DNA of 25,192 nt, from positions 1 to 25,192 of the forward strand of contig JALOCD010000061.1 of the NCBI GenBank assembly GCA_023228025.1. Reading direction: 5' to 3'. The first letter of the stretch is position 1, and every line of letters begins with the position of its first letter. The stretch is from Prolixibacteraceae bacterium. GTDB taxonomy: Bacteria > Bacteroidota > Bacteroidia > Bacteroidales > Prolixibacteraceae. The translations under genes and the position numbers were made by a program. Below are positions 8,645-16,916 of the stretch, in pieces. Under the pieces are notes generated by a model that saw nothing but the letters and a program-made list of their open reading frames with translations, was not told where the DNA came from and did no database searches.

Positions 8645-9859
8645 ATGAAAATATTAGTACTCAATTGCGGTAGCTCATCCATCAAGTATCAGTTTTTTTC
8701 CCTGGCCAACAATGCCGTGATTGCCAAGGGTATCGTTGAAAAGATTGGGATGAAAGGCTCTTTTCTGAAACATGAAAAGGAGGACGGACAGAAGGTAATG
8801 TTTGAAGGTGAGATTTTGGACCATAAAATTGGTATAGAATATATACTTGGCGTATTATCAAGCGCCAAACACGGTTGTATTGCTAAACTGGATGAGATCA
8901 GTGCCGTTGGTCACAGGGTTGTTCACGGGGGAGAGCTTTTTACGGAAAGCAAATTGGTGAACGAGGCGGTTATAGATGCCCTTGAGAAGTATACTGAATT
9001 GGCACCATTGCACAATCCCCCAAACCTGAAAGGTATTTACGCACTAAGGTCATTGATCCCGTCGATTCCGCAGGTGGCAGTATTTGATACTGCTTTTCAT
9101 ACCACCATGCCGAAACATTCTTATATGTATGCCATCCCATATGCCCTTTATAAAAAATACGGGATCAGGCGTTATGGATTCCATGGGACCAGCCACAGGT
9201 ATGTTTTCTCACGTGCCTGTGAAATTTTGGGCACCGACCCCAAAGGTCTTAAAATTGTTACCTGTCACCTTGGAAATGGTGCGTCTGTTTGTGCCATTAA
9301 AGGCGGGATTTCGGTTGATACCTCCATGGGATTTACGCCTGTTGAAGGTTTGATCATGGGTACCCGTTCCGGGGATATCGACATGGGCGCTGTCTCTTAT
9401 ATCATGGACAAGGAGAAAATCGGCACCAAATCGGCATCTACACTTTTCAATAAACATTCCGGTTTGCTTGGTATCAGTGGTATCTCTTCCGACTCGCGCG
9501 AAATCAGGGCGGCGGCAGACAAAGGAGACGAACGTTGTATGCTTGCCATCAAGATGTTTGATTATCGTGTCAAAAAATATATTGGAGCCTATGCGGCAGC
9601 AATGGGAGGAATCGATTTGTTGATTTTCACGGGCGGCATCGGGGAGAATTCCGATACTACTCGAGCAGGCATCTGTGATGGGCTCGAATTTTTGGGAATA
9701 GAGATTGACCAACAGGTCAATACCGGATTAAGGAGTAAGGAGATCATCATTAGCAAACCTGGTTCAAAGGTTAAAGTGATGGTGGTTCCTACCAACGAAG
9801 AATTGATGATTGCCATTGATACGCAAAAAATTATTGATGAGAGCAAGAAATTAGTTTGA
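8645..9859 (+). CDS. ackA: Acetate kinase
   Basis: Converts acetyl phosphate + ADP to acetate + ATP (EC 2.7.2.1). The 404-aa length is typical. The family's phosphate- and nucleotide-binding motifs are present: VLNCGSSSIKYQ at the N-terminus, HRVVHGGE, DTAFHTTMP, GFHGTSHRYV, CHLGNGASVCAI, GLIMGTRSGDIDMG and FTGGIGENS. The ATG at 8645 begins the canonical MKILVLNCGSSS. It is preceded by a structured spacer and probably belongs to the pta unit. Its TGA stop (9857-9859) lies inside the first copy of a 9-bp tandem repeat, so the repeat array starts in the last two codons. Confidence 0.97.
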   Translation: MKILVLNCGSSSIKYQFFSLANNAVIAKGIVEKIGMKGSFLKHEKEDGQKVMFEGEILDHKIGIEYILGVLSSAKHGCIAKLDEISAVGHRVVHGGELFTESKLVNEAVIDALEKYTELAPLHNPPNLKGIYALRSLIPSIPQVAVFDTAFHTTMPKHSYMYAIPYALYKKYGIRRYGFHGTSHRYVFSRACEILGTDPKGLKIVTCHLGNGASVCAIKGGISVDTSMGFTPVEGLIMGTRSGDIDMGAVSYIMDKEKIGTKSASTLFNKHSGLLGISGISSDSREIRAAADKGDERCMLAIKMFDYRVKKYIGAYAAAMGGIDLLIFTGGIGENSDTTRAGICDGLEFLGIEIDQQVNTGLRSKEIIISKPGSKVKVMVVPTNEELMIAIDTQKIIDESKKLV

Positions 9860-9936
9860 AATGTTTGAAATGTTTGAAATGTTTGAAATGTTTGAAATGT
9901 TTGAAATGTTTGAAAAAATTTGATAAGTTTGATAAG
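9855..9936. repeat. TTTGAAATG array (six copies) followed by TTTGATAAG (two copies)
   Basis: Six perfect copies of TTTGAAATG fill 9855-9908, followed by a degenerate unit and two copies of TTTGATAAG (9919-9936). The ackA stop codon is part of the first copy. About 20 bp further on, the reverse complement (CTTCAAACATTTCAAACAT, beginning near 9953) appears, so transcripts could fold into a long AU-rich hairpin. The same 9-mer occurs at 2231-2253. Confidence 0.9.
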
Positions 9937-10003
9937 TAAGGATTTTTTGACCCTTCAAACATTTCAAACATATTAAACCCTTCAAACAACATAAACTAAG
10001 AGA

Positions 10004-10165
10004 CTGTTTAAATTTACATTTTTTATCCCGGTAGGGATTTAATGTGGGTAGAAAATTAATCCCCAATGATAATCTCGTCCCGTACGGGACGAAATGAATC
10101 TTCAATCATCTGATTTCTACCCACATATTATACCTTCGGTATATGAAATTACAAAATTTAAACAG
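10004..10165. mobile_element. MITE-like nested palindromic element
   Basis: Perfect 12-bp outer arms (CTGTTTAAATTT at 10004-10015 and its complement at 10154-10165) enclose a second perfect 12-bp pair (10043-10054 with 10114-10125). Between the arms are hairpins ATCCC-GGTA-GGGAT (10025-10038) and ATACC-TTC-GGTAT (10130-10142), and the centre is a perfect 16-bp palindrome CGTCCCGTACGGGACG (10076-10091). No ORF lies inside. It sits between ackA and ptb. This is the shape of a non-autonomous palindromic repeat of the MITE/REP kind; no transposase is visible and I see no clear target duplication. The whole 9860-10187 gap holds only this element and the 9-bp repeat. Confidence 0.7.
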
Positions 10166-10187
10166 CTTCTAAATAATCGAGACCTCA

Positions 10188-11087
10188 ATGATAAAATTTT
10201 TGGATGATCTGTTTCCGGCTGTACTTCAGCGTCCTAAGCGTACTCTGGTAGTTGCTAGCGCCAATGACAACCATTCCGTTGAGGCGGCCTACAATGCGGT
10301 AAAGAGTGGGTTGGTTCATGCTATACTCATTGGGGATGAGAAAATAATTAAAAAAATCGGTGAAGAGGAGAAATTTGATCTCTCCCTTTTCAGGATTATA
10401 GACCAACCGGATGAAAAGCTTGCGGCTTCATTGGCAGTACAGATGATCCGGCAAAAGGAGGGGGATGTGATCATGAAGGGTTTGATATCCACGGATAAAT
10501 TTATCAAAGCCATCCTCGACAAGGAAAAGGGGTTGATGGAGTCCGGAAATATTTTGAGCCACATTACGGTCATTCAAAATCCGAATTATCATAAGTTGAT
10601 GATAGTCAGTGATGTCGCTGTGTTACCGCTACCTGATCTAGGACAAAAGGTTCAGCTTATCAATTACATGGTAAAAACGGCAAACGCACTCGGTATTTCA
10701 ATGCCCAAAGTGGCAGTGATTGCCCCAAGCGAGCAATTGCTCATGCAACTGGAATCTTCAAAAGATGCCGCTTTTCTTGCCACCATGGGTCACCGCAAAC
10801 AGATAACCGGATGTATTATTGATGGTCCTCTGGCGCTGGATTTAGCGATTGATAAGGAGTCTGCCGAAATCAAAGGGATTAAAGGTGAAGTAGCCGGTGA
10901 TGCCGACTGTCTGCTTTTCCCCAACCTGGATGCGGGAAATGTATTTTACAAAACAAATATGAAGCTGGCAAAGGCCGAATCTGCTGCCATGTTGGTGGGT
11001 GCAAAAGTGCCGGTCGTTCTTACCTCAAGGGGTGATTCCACGCTTACCAAACAGTATTCTATCGCATTAGCCTCGCTTCTCTCATAA
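10188..11087 (+). CDS. ptb: Phosphate butyryltransferase
   Basis: Transfers the acyl group of butyryl-CoA (or branched-chain acyl-CoA) to phosphate, giving acyl phosphate (EC 2.3.1.19 in the type enzyme). The 299-aa length fits. Family features are the N-terminal VVASANDNHSVEAAYNAV, GDVIMKGLISTDKFIKAIL, VSDVAVLPLPDL, DGPLALDLAI, and the C-terminal ADCLLFPNLDAGNVFYKT and PVVLTSRGDS. The ATG at 10188 lies 22 bp after the palindromic element. Butyrate kinase starts 11 bp downstream, the usual ptb-buk pairing. In Bacteroidota this pair is often linked to branched-chain amino acid fermentation as well as butyrate, so the acyl preference is open. Confidence 0.94.
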   Translation: MIKFLDDLFPAVLQRPKRTLVVASANDNHSVEAAYNAVKSGLVHAILIGDEKIIKKIGEEEKFDLSLFRIIDQPDEKLAASLAVQMIRQKEGDVIMKGLISTDKFIKAILDKEKGLMESGNILSHITVIQNPNYHKLMIVSDVAVLPLPDLGQKVQLINYMVKTANALGISMPKVAVIAPSEQLLMQLESSKDAAFLATMGHRKQITGCIIDGPLALDLAIDKESAEIKGIKGEVAGDADCLLFPNLDAGNVFYKTNMKLAKAESAAMLVGAKVPVVLTSRGDSTLTKQYSIALASLLS

Positions 11088-11098
11088 AATAATCATTC

Positions 11099-12199
11099 AT
11101 GGATAGTTCAGATCTTGTCAGGATATTGGTAATAAATCCGGGGTCAACCACCACAAAAATTGCCATTTACGAAAATTCAATCTGTATTTTCCTCAAAACG
11201 CTACACCATTCGCTGGAGGATCTTTCCGCCTACCCATCCATCGCTGACCAATATACCTTTCGCAGGAAAAGTATTCTTAACCAGCTCGAAATGGAAGGAT
11301 TATCGTTGGATGAGGTCCATGTAGTGATCGGTCGGGGCGGATTGACTTACCCGCTCGAATCGGGTGTCTACCTGATCAATGCATTGATGGTGCAACATTG
11401 CAGGGAGGGTGTGATGGGCATTCATGCCTCTAACCTTGGTTCAATGATTGCCTATGATATTGCCCAGGAACATCCAGGAATGTTGGCTTTAATTGCCGAT
11501 CCGGTTGTGACCGACGAAATGGATGGAATCGCGCGAATTTCAGGTCATCCTTTGTTTACGCGACGATCCATCTTCCATGCCCTCAATCAAAAGGCCGTAG
11601 CCCGTCAGCATGCGATGAAGGTGGGTCAACCTTATGAAGAACTCGATTTGATTGTGGTCCACCTGGGTGGAGGTATCTCGGTAGGTGTTCACCAACATGG
11701 AAGGGTTATTGACGTCAACAACGCACTCGATGGCGAGGGACCTTTCTCTCCGGAACGTAGCGGCTCGTTGCCTGTTGGTGATTTGGTAAAGCTTTGTTTT
11801 AGTGGTAAATACAATTACGACGAGGTAATGTCGATGATTTCTGGAAACGGCGGTTACGCGGCTTATTTAGGGACCAACGATGCCCGTGAAGTTGAACTTG
11901 CCGTTCGCAGAGGGGACGAAAAGGCTACTTTTTACCATGAAGCCATGGCCTACCAGATTTCCAAATATGTTGGTGAGATGGCCACAGTCCTGAAAGGCCG
12001 GATTGACGGGATTTTAATTACCGGAGGAATTGCTTTCGACAGGCGATTGATGTCTTTGATCCGCGAAAGGGTTGAGTTCATTGCGCCGGTTTCCGTTTAT
12101 GCCGGACAGGATGAGCTCAAAGCGCTTGCCATGAATGCTTTGATGGTGGCAAGGGGGGAGGTTGAGCCAAGGGTTTATGACGGAAGTGAACTAAAGTGA
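11099..12199 (+). CDS. buk: Butyrate kinase
   Basis: Converts butyryl phosphate (or branched-chain acyl phosphate) + ADP to the free acid + ATP (EC 2.7.2.7). The 366-aa length is usual. Motifs of the acetate/butyrate kinase fold are VINPGSTTTKIAIY near the N-terminus, GRGGLTYPLESGVY, LIADPVVTDEM, HLGGGISVGVHQHGRVIDV, DGEGPFSPERSG and ITGGIAFDRRL near the C-terminus. It directly follows ptb with 11 bp between, so the two are almost certainly co-transcribed. With pta and ackA upstream, the region provides two parallel routes for substrate-level ATP formation from acyl-CoA. Confidence 0.95.
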   Translation: MDSSDLVRILVINPGSTTTKIAIYENSICIFLKTLHHSLEDLSAYPSIADQYTFRRKSILNQLEMEGLSLDEVHVVIGRGGLTYPLESGVYLINALMVQHCREGVMGIHASNLGSMIAYDIAQEHPGMLALIADPVVTDEMDGIARISGHPLFTRRSIFHALNQKAVARQHAMKVGQPYEELDLIVVHLGGGISVGVHQHGRVIDVNNALDGEGPFSPERSGSLPVGDLVKLCFSGKYNYDEVMSMISGNGGYAAYLGTNDAREVELAVRRGDEKATFYHEAMAYQISKYVGEMATVLKGRIDGILITGGIAFDRRLMSLIRERVEFIAPVSVYAGQDELKALAMNALMVARGEVEPRVYDGSELK

Positions 12200-12302
12200 C
12201 TAGAGTGTTGTTTTATGGATTTTGCCGATGGATTTTTCAAAAATAAATAGGGAATGATTTTTTAAAGGAGAAATTATATATTTGGGGAAACCAATCTAAG
12301 TA

Positions 12303-12330
12303 ATTGACAATTGACAATTGACAATTGATA
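12303..12330. repeat. 7-bp tandem repeat ATTGACA
   Basis: Three copies of ATTGACA and one variant ATTGATA fill 12303-12330 in the 201-bp gap between butyrate kinase and the protease gene. It is another example of a different short unit at a transcription-unit boundary. Confidence 0.85.
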
Positions 12331-12340
12331 ATTATGCAAA

Positions 12341-12370
12341 TTGTTGATTTTGTGAGTTATTTTAAATTTG
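12341..12370 (+). promoter_or_regulatory. Candidate Bacteroidota promoter of the protease gene
   Basis: TAAATTTG (12363-12370) fits the -7 consensus TAnnTTTG, and a TTG at 12341-12343 lies 19 bp upstream as a -33 element. The predicted transcript would start near 12376, about 25 bp before the protease ATG. Its position after the tandem repeat marks a new transcription unit. Confidence 0.5.
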
Positions 12371-12400
12371 AATGAGACCTTAATCTATTCTTTTACTTAG

Positions 12401-14599
12401 ATGGCGTTACGAAACCTCCTCATAATCCTCTTTTTTGCATCGATATTATCTTTTCAAGGGAAAGGACAGGTTTCTTATGGAGGTACCCCGGCTTCTTTCA
12501 ATCGGTTGAAAGGCGCCACCATCAAGCTTCCTTTGATTGATATGGTTCCGGTAAGCAATTTTGACCTTCAGCTTAAAGAGGTCCAATCAAAATCCCCATT
12601 CAAAAAGCAGAAATTTGCCAAAAGCTTTGATGTCGATATATCTCCGGAGAATTCAGGTGCGTGGGATTTGGCTGACGGAATGAAGATCTGGCGTGTTGCC
12701 ATTCGGTCCAAAGGCGCCTATTCCCTGAACATATTATTTGACCGCGCGATTTTACCAACGGGAGCATCCATTTTTATTTATACACCTGATCACCGGATTT
12801 TGAGGGGCGCCTTCAATGCCAACAACGAACAGAGTTCCGGGATGCTGCCAATTTTCCCACTGGAGGGGGATGAAATCGTCGTAGAATACAATGAGCCTGA
12901 AACTGCTTCAGTGCATGGGGATCTTCACATCTCAAAAGTTAACCACGGTTACAAAAACGCCATTGGTACCCGGCCACTTGGTGAGGCAGGTACATGCAAT
13001 ATGGATGTTTACTGTGCTGGTTCAGCCGTGGTTAGCAAAGAAAAACAAGCTGTGGTGCAGTTGGTTATAGCCGGAACAGATCTTTGTACCGGGACCTTGG
13101 TCAACAACACAAAACGTGATAAAACACCCTATCTTATAACTGCAGGACATTGCATTACCAGTGCAACGGATGCCCAGACGACTGTATATTCCTTTAATTA
13201 TGAAAGTCCGTTTTGCGGTACTACCAGCAGCGTTAACGGATTTGCCGATCAGACCATGACCGGCTCAATCCTGAGGGCCCGTTCAGATTCGCTCGATTTT
13301 GCCCTGGTAGAACTTGAAATGATTCCACCACCTGATTACAGGCCCTATTATGCAGGTTGGGATCACAGCAAAACAATTCCGGCTTCTACAAGGGCTATTC
13401 ATCATCCTAAAGGGGATGTCAAAAAGGTTTCGGTCGATAATGAATCACCTGGGATAGGTACTTATAGTCAGTCGGGTCATGCCGCCAATAGTTTTTGGTT
13501 GATTAAACAATGGGACATAGGAACAACGGAAGCAGGTTCTTCAGGAGGACCGCTCTTTAGCCACGAAAATCTGGTAATTGGCTCATTGACAGGAGGTACG
13601 GCTACTTGTGAGCATTCGACCGATGATTATTTTTCCATGTTTGCTTACCAGTGGAATTTCTCCTCCTTAATAACCAGGCAGCTAAAAAAGTGGTTAGACC
13701 CGAACAATACCGGTGAAACCAAATTGGAAGCGATGGATCCATACGCCTCCGGTCCTTCCTGCGATCAGTTTTCGGATGTTGGACTGAATGAAAAATACCA
13801 ATTGGTCAAAATGCCTTATGGCAAGGGCTATATCTCCGGTCACAATTCGCTTAGGGTAACAAGTTATGCCCAAGAGTTTAATACAACAGATAAAACTACA
13901 TTGTCGGCTTTTTCGGTTGGGATTGCCAGGGCAGTCACCGAAGTAAACAATTACAACAGTACGGTAGTTTTTCAGATTTACGGAATTGATGCCGGAACTG
14001 GAATTCCTGGTAACATATTGAAAACCATCAAGATTTCTATCAAATCGTTGAATTCCAAGACCATGAATTTTGTAATTCTCGATCAGCCCCTTACGATTAC
14101 AGGCAAATATTTTATTGGATACGACATCAATTACTACAACATTTCAAGCGATACTGTCGCAGTTTACAGTGCGGTGCCACGTATCAACAGCGACCAAAAC
14201 AGGGCTTTTTGCCTTATGGGAGGAAGTTGGCAGCCCTTTTACTGGATTCCGGAGTTCAACGTGAAAACATCACTTTTGATCAATGCTTATGGTTGCGGTA
14301 CCACCTTCGCTCCGGCCACCCCGGGTCCAAAACCGAACGGGGATAACCAATTCAAAATATACTATCCCACAGATCCTTCACTCAACCTTCTTTACCTGGT
14401 CAATTCCGGATTAGAGGAGTTTGGCAGGGTGGATGTTTATGATCTCCTGGGCAGAAAAATATATGAATCGCAGCGAATGTTGACCACAACTCCGATGGAG
14501 CTGAATTGCAGTCAGTTGGAGTCATCTATCTATTTCATCACAGTTGAGACTTTAACCAAGAGGGAGGTCTTGAAAGTAAGGGTTATCCGAAGCAAATAG
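12401..14599 (+). CDS. Secreted lysyl-endopeptidase-like serine protease with T9SS sorting tail
   Basis: A 732-aa exported protein. A signal peptide occupies about residues 1-23 (hydrophobic LLIILFFASILSF). The trypsin-fold domain (about 215-440) has the full triad: H250 in LITAGHC, D299 in SLDFALVEL and S381 in GSSGGPLF. The IHHPKGDVKKVS segment resembles Lys-C/Achromobacter protease I relatives. A beta-rich domain of unknown binding role follows (about 450-640). The last 75 residues form a type A T9SS sorting domain (VDVYDLLGRKIYES, then a basic C-terminal strand), which implies outer-membrane export and cell-surface attachment or release. The importer lipoprotein begins 36 bp downstream, so co-transcription is likely. 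Cleavage specificity after Lys is inferred from family resemblance only. Confidence 0.92.
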   Translation: MALRNLLIILFFASILSFQGKGQVSYGGTPASFNRLKGATIKLPLIDMVPVSNFDLQLKEVQSKSPFKKQKFAKSFDVDISPENSGAWDLADGMKIWRVAIRSKGAYSLNILFDRAILPTGASIFIYTPDHRILRGAFNANNEQSSGMLPIFPLEGDEIVVEYNEPETASVHGDLHISKVNHGYKNAIGTRPLGEAGTCNMDVYCAGSAVVSKEKQAVVQLVIAGTDLCTGTLVNNTKRDKTPYLITAGHCITSATDAQTTVYSFNYESPFCGTTSSVNGFADQTMTGSILRARSDSLDFALVELEMIPPPDYRPYYAGWDHSKTIPASTRAIHHPKGDVKKVSVDNESPGIGTYSQSGHAANSFWLIKQWDIGTTEAGSSGGPLFSHENLVIGSLTGGTATCEHSTDDYFSMFAYQWNFSSLITRQLKKWLDPNNTGETKLEAMDPYASGPSCDQFSDVGLNEKYQLVKMPYGKGYISGHNSLRVTSYAQEFNTTDKTTLSAFSVGIARAVTEVNNYNSTVVFQIYGIDAGTGIPGNILKTIKISIKSLNSKTMNFVILDQPLTITGKYFIGYDINYYNISSDTVAVYSAVPRINSDQNRAFCLMGGSWQPFYWIPEFNVKTSLLINAYGCGTTFAPATPGPKPNGDNQFKIYYPTDPSLNLLYLVNSGLEEFGRVDVYDLLGRKIYESQRMLTTTPMELNCSQLESSIYFITVETLTKREVLKVRVIRSK

Positions 14600-14635
14600 C
14601 CAATTTATCTTCACCTTTGAACAAAAATCATCAGC

Positions 14636-15781
14636 ATGCTGTTACGATCTTTCCTATTCATTCTTTCGTTGAGCCTTTTTTGCAGTTGCTTGTCCGATTC
14701 ATCACATAAAAAAAAGGCTGTTGATAAATCCGGAGTAATTAGAAATTTTGAGGCTTCCGGTTTTACCATTCAGCAAAAAGTATTGTGGCAGAAGTTGACG
14801 GTGACCAATCCATGGCAAAAATCGACTGACAATATTTTTGAATATTTTCTCTTAAAGCGTGGTGAAAATATTCCTTCAGATCTTAAGGATAAGCAGGTCA
14901 TATTCACTCCGGCAAAGAGGGTCATTTGCCTTTCCACCACACACATCGGATATTTGGATGCCCTTGGTGAGTTGGGATCCATCATCGGATTGTCTGGTAC
15001 GAACTATGTATCAAATCCGGAGGTAAAAAGGGGCGTTTCGGAGAACCGTATCCGCGAAGTTGGATATGAACAGGGCCTTAATTATGAAATGATTCTCCAA
15101 TTGAAGCCTGATGTGGTATTTGCCTTTGGTGTCGGGGCAGAAATTAATACCCAGCTGAATAAATTGCGTGATCTGGGGATACCGGTTGTTTTGGTGGGTG
15201 AATACCTCGAACAGAGTCCATTGGCTAAAGCCGAATGGTTAAAATTTTTCGGCGCATTTTTTGAAAAAGGGGAAATTGCCGGATCGATCTTTAAAAAAGC
15301 TAAATACAATTACCAGATATTGAGGTCGATGACGTCAAAAATAACGGAAAGGCCAACGGTACTTACCGGACTTCCATTCAAGGATACCTGGTGGATTGCC
15401 GGGGGGCAATCCAATCTGGCAGTTCTGATCGAGGATGCGGGTGGAAAATTTTTATGGCGGGAAAATCAATCGAAAGAGGCATTTCCTGTATCTTTGGAAG
15501 AGGTCTTTCTGCGGGCTGCCAGGGCTGATTTCTGGATCAATTGCGGAAGTGTCAACAGCAAAAGCGAACTGCTGGCATTTGATTCACGCTATTCGGACCT
15601 GCCAGCTGTGAAAAATTCCAAAATTTATAACAACAATCTGCGGGCCGTTACCGGTGGCGGAAATGATTATTGGGAGAGTGGGGTGGTTCATCCAGACCTG
15701 GTATTGGCCGATCTGGTGAAGATATTTCATCCGGGAATGATTGATCATAAGGATTTTAGTTATTATAAGAAGATAGAATAG
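14636..15781 (+). CDS. ABC importer substrate-binding lipoprotein (iron-complex/cobalamin type)
   Basis: A 381-aa periplasmic-binding protein of the FecB/BtuF family. The N-terminus is a lipoprotein-type signal with cysteines C16 and C18, C18 being the likelier lipidated residue although the lipobox is imperfect. The binding fold starts near KRVICLSTTHIGYLDALGEL and includes LKPDVVFAFG and DLGIPVVLVGEYLEQSPLAKAEW, both typical of the family. It follows the protease by 36 bp and is separated from its permease by 96 bp of tandem repeat. Ligand (haem, siderophore or cobalamin) cannot be read from the sequence; no cobalamin riboswitch is visible upstream. Confidence 0.92.
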   Translation: MLLRSFLFILSLSLFCSCLSDSSHKKKAVDKSGVIRNFEASGFTIQQKVLWQKLTVTNPWQKSTDNIFEYFLLKRGENIPSDLKDKQVIFTPAKRVICLSTTHIGYLDALGELGSIIGLSGTNYVSNPEVKRGVSENRIREVGYEQGLNYEMILQLKPDVVFAFGVGAEINTQLNKLRDLGIPVVLVGEYLEQSPLAKAEWLKFFGAFFEKGEIAGSIFKKAKYNYQILRSMTSKITERPTVLTGLPFKDTWWIAGGQSNLAVLIEDAGGKFLWRENQSKEAFPVSLEEVFLRAARADFWINCGSVNSKSELLAFDSRYSDLPAVKNSKIYNNNLRAVTGGGNDYWESGVVHPDLVLADLVKIFHPGMIDHKDFSYYKKIE

Positions 15782-15787
15782 GTGTAA

Positions 15788-15842
15788 TAGATTGAAATAG
15801 ATTGAAATAGATTGAAATAGATTGAAATAGATTGAAATAGAT
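15788..15842. repeat. 10-bp tandem repeat ATTGAAATAG
   Basis: Five perfect copies occupy 15791-15840 with partial units on both sides, starting about 7 bp after the lipoprotein stop codon. The 14-mer ATAGATTGAAATAG generated by this array recurs on the opposite strand at 23709-23722. Confidence 0.9.
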
Positions 15843-15877
15843 AGAAAGTAAATGGGTGATTTGATTAGAAAGCTAAA

Positions 15878-16915
15878 ATGAAGTTGTTTAGGAATAGCAC
15901 GATTGGATTTGTTTTGTTGATGGGAGTTCTGGTATTTCTTTTTCTGCTGGATCTGCTGTCAGGATCGGTGCATATTTCCCTATATCAATCTATTTCAACA
16001 TTGTTTCATTCATCCTCTTCCGATCCTCAGATTGCTGCCATTTTGTTTCAATTCAGAATTCCCAAGGCAATTACTGCTGTTTTGGCAGGGGCGGCCCTTT
16101 CCGTTGCAGGATTGCAAATGCAGACCATTTTCAGAAATCCTGTGGCTGGTCCGGATATTCTTGGAATAAGTTCCGGCGCAAGCCTGGGAGTTGCCTTGTT
16201 TGTTCTTTCAGCCGGCTGGGTTTACGGCGGGACCCCGCTTTTTTCACTGGCCGGTTCCTGGAGTATTGTCCTGGCAGCATGGTTTGGCGCCGGCCTGATG
16301 ATGTTCCTGGTGGTGATACTGGCCTCAAGGTTACGCGATCTGATGACCGTTTTGATCCTTGGAATTTTGATATCAGGGGCCATCATGGCAATCGTCAGCG
16401 TAATGCAATATTTTAGCAGCGAATCTACGCTCAAATCGTTCATTGTCTGGACGATGGGTAGTTTGGGCAGCACAACGCGCGATCAGTTGTGGGTGCTTGT
16501 TCCGTCTGTTGCCGCCGGATTGCTGATTGCATTGGTTTCAGCTAAATTTCTGGATGCATTTTTATTGGGAGAGAACTATGCCAAAAGCATGGGGATGAAT
16601 ATTCGCCTGGCCTATTTGCTTACCTTTGCCTCCACCTCCATTCTTGCCGGCAGTATCACCGCTTTTTGTGGACCGATTGGGTTTGTCGGGATCATCGTAC
16701 CACATCTCGCCAGAAAACTGTTTCATTCACCATTGCACAGTAAATTGATCCCTGCAACCATGCTCATGGGTGCCATTGTGATGGTGGTCGGTGACCTTAT
16801 TTCACAGCTTCCGGGTTACGCGACCACATTACCCATCAATTCTGTCACATCTTTGCTTGGTATTCCGGTGGTTGTCTGGATTATTTTTCAGCACAAAAAA
16901 ATTGGGGCTATTTGA
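15878..16915 (+). CDS. ABC importer permease, FecCD/BtuC family
   Basis: A 345-aa polytopic membrane protein with about 8-10 hydrophobic helices. Family signatures are FRIPKAITAVLAGAALSVAG, the coupling segment GLQMQTIFRNPVAGPDILG and the C-terminal GPIGFVGIIVPHLARKL. It is expected to form a homodimer in the inner membrane and move the ligand delivered by the upstream lipoprotein. The ATPase gene starts one base after its stop codon (16917), so translation is probably coupled. Substrate is not determinable. Confidence 0.95.
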   Translation: MKLFRNSTIGFVLLMGVLVFLFLLDLLSGSVHISLYQSISTLFHSSSSDPQIAAILFQFRIPKAITAVLAGAALSVAGLQMQTIFRNPVAGPDILGISSGASLGVALFVLSAGWVYGGTPLFSLAGSWSIVLAAWFGAGLMMFLVVILASRLRDLMTVLILGILISGAIMAIVSVMQYFSSESTLKSFIVWTMGSLGSTTRDQLWVLVPSVAAGLLIALVSAKFLDAFLLGENYAKSMGMNIRLAYLLTFASTSILAGSITAFCGPIGFVGIIVPHLARKLFHSPLHSKLIPATMLMGAIVMVVGDLISQLPGYATTLPINSVTSLLGIPVVVWIIFQHKKIGAI

Positions 16916-16916
16916 T

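Noticed and set aside
9209..9712. 167-aa minus-strand ORF
   Set aside because: It is antisense within acetate kinase, whose conserved motifs run through the same bases; a typical shadow frame.
9855..9936. Possible CRISPR array
   Set aside because: Units are 9 bp in direct tandem without spacers and no cas genes are present; the same reasoning excludes the other repeat arrays.
14600..14635. Cobalamin riboswitch upstream of the importer
   Set aside because: Only 36 bp separate the protease and lipoprotein genes, far too short, and no B12-box-like sequence was seen upstream of the protease either.
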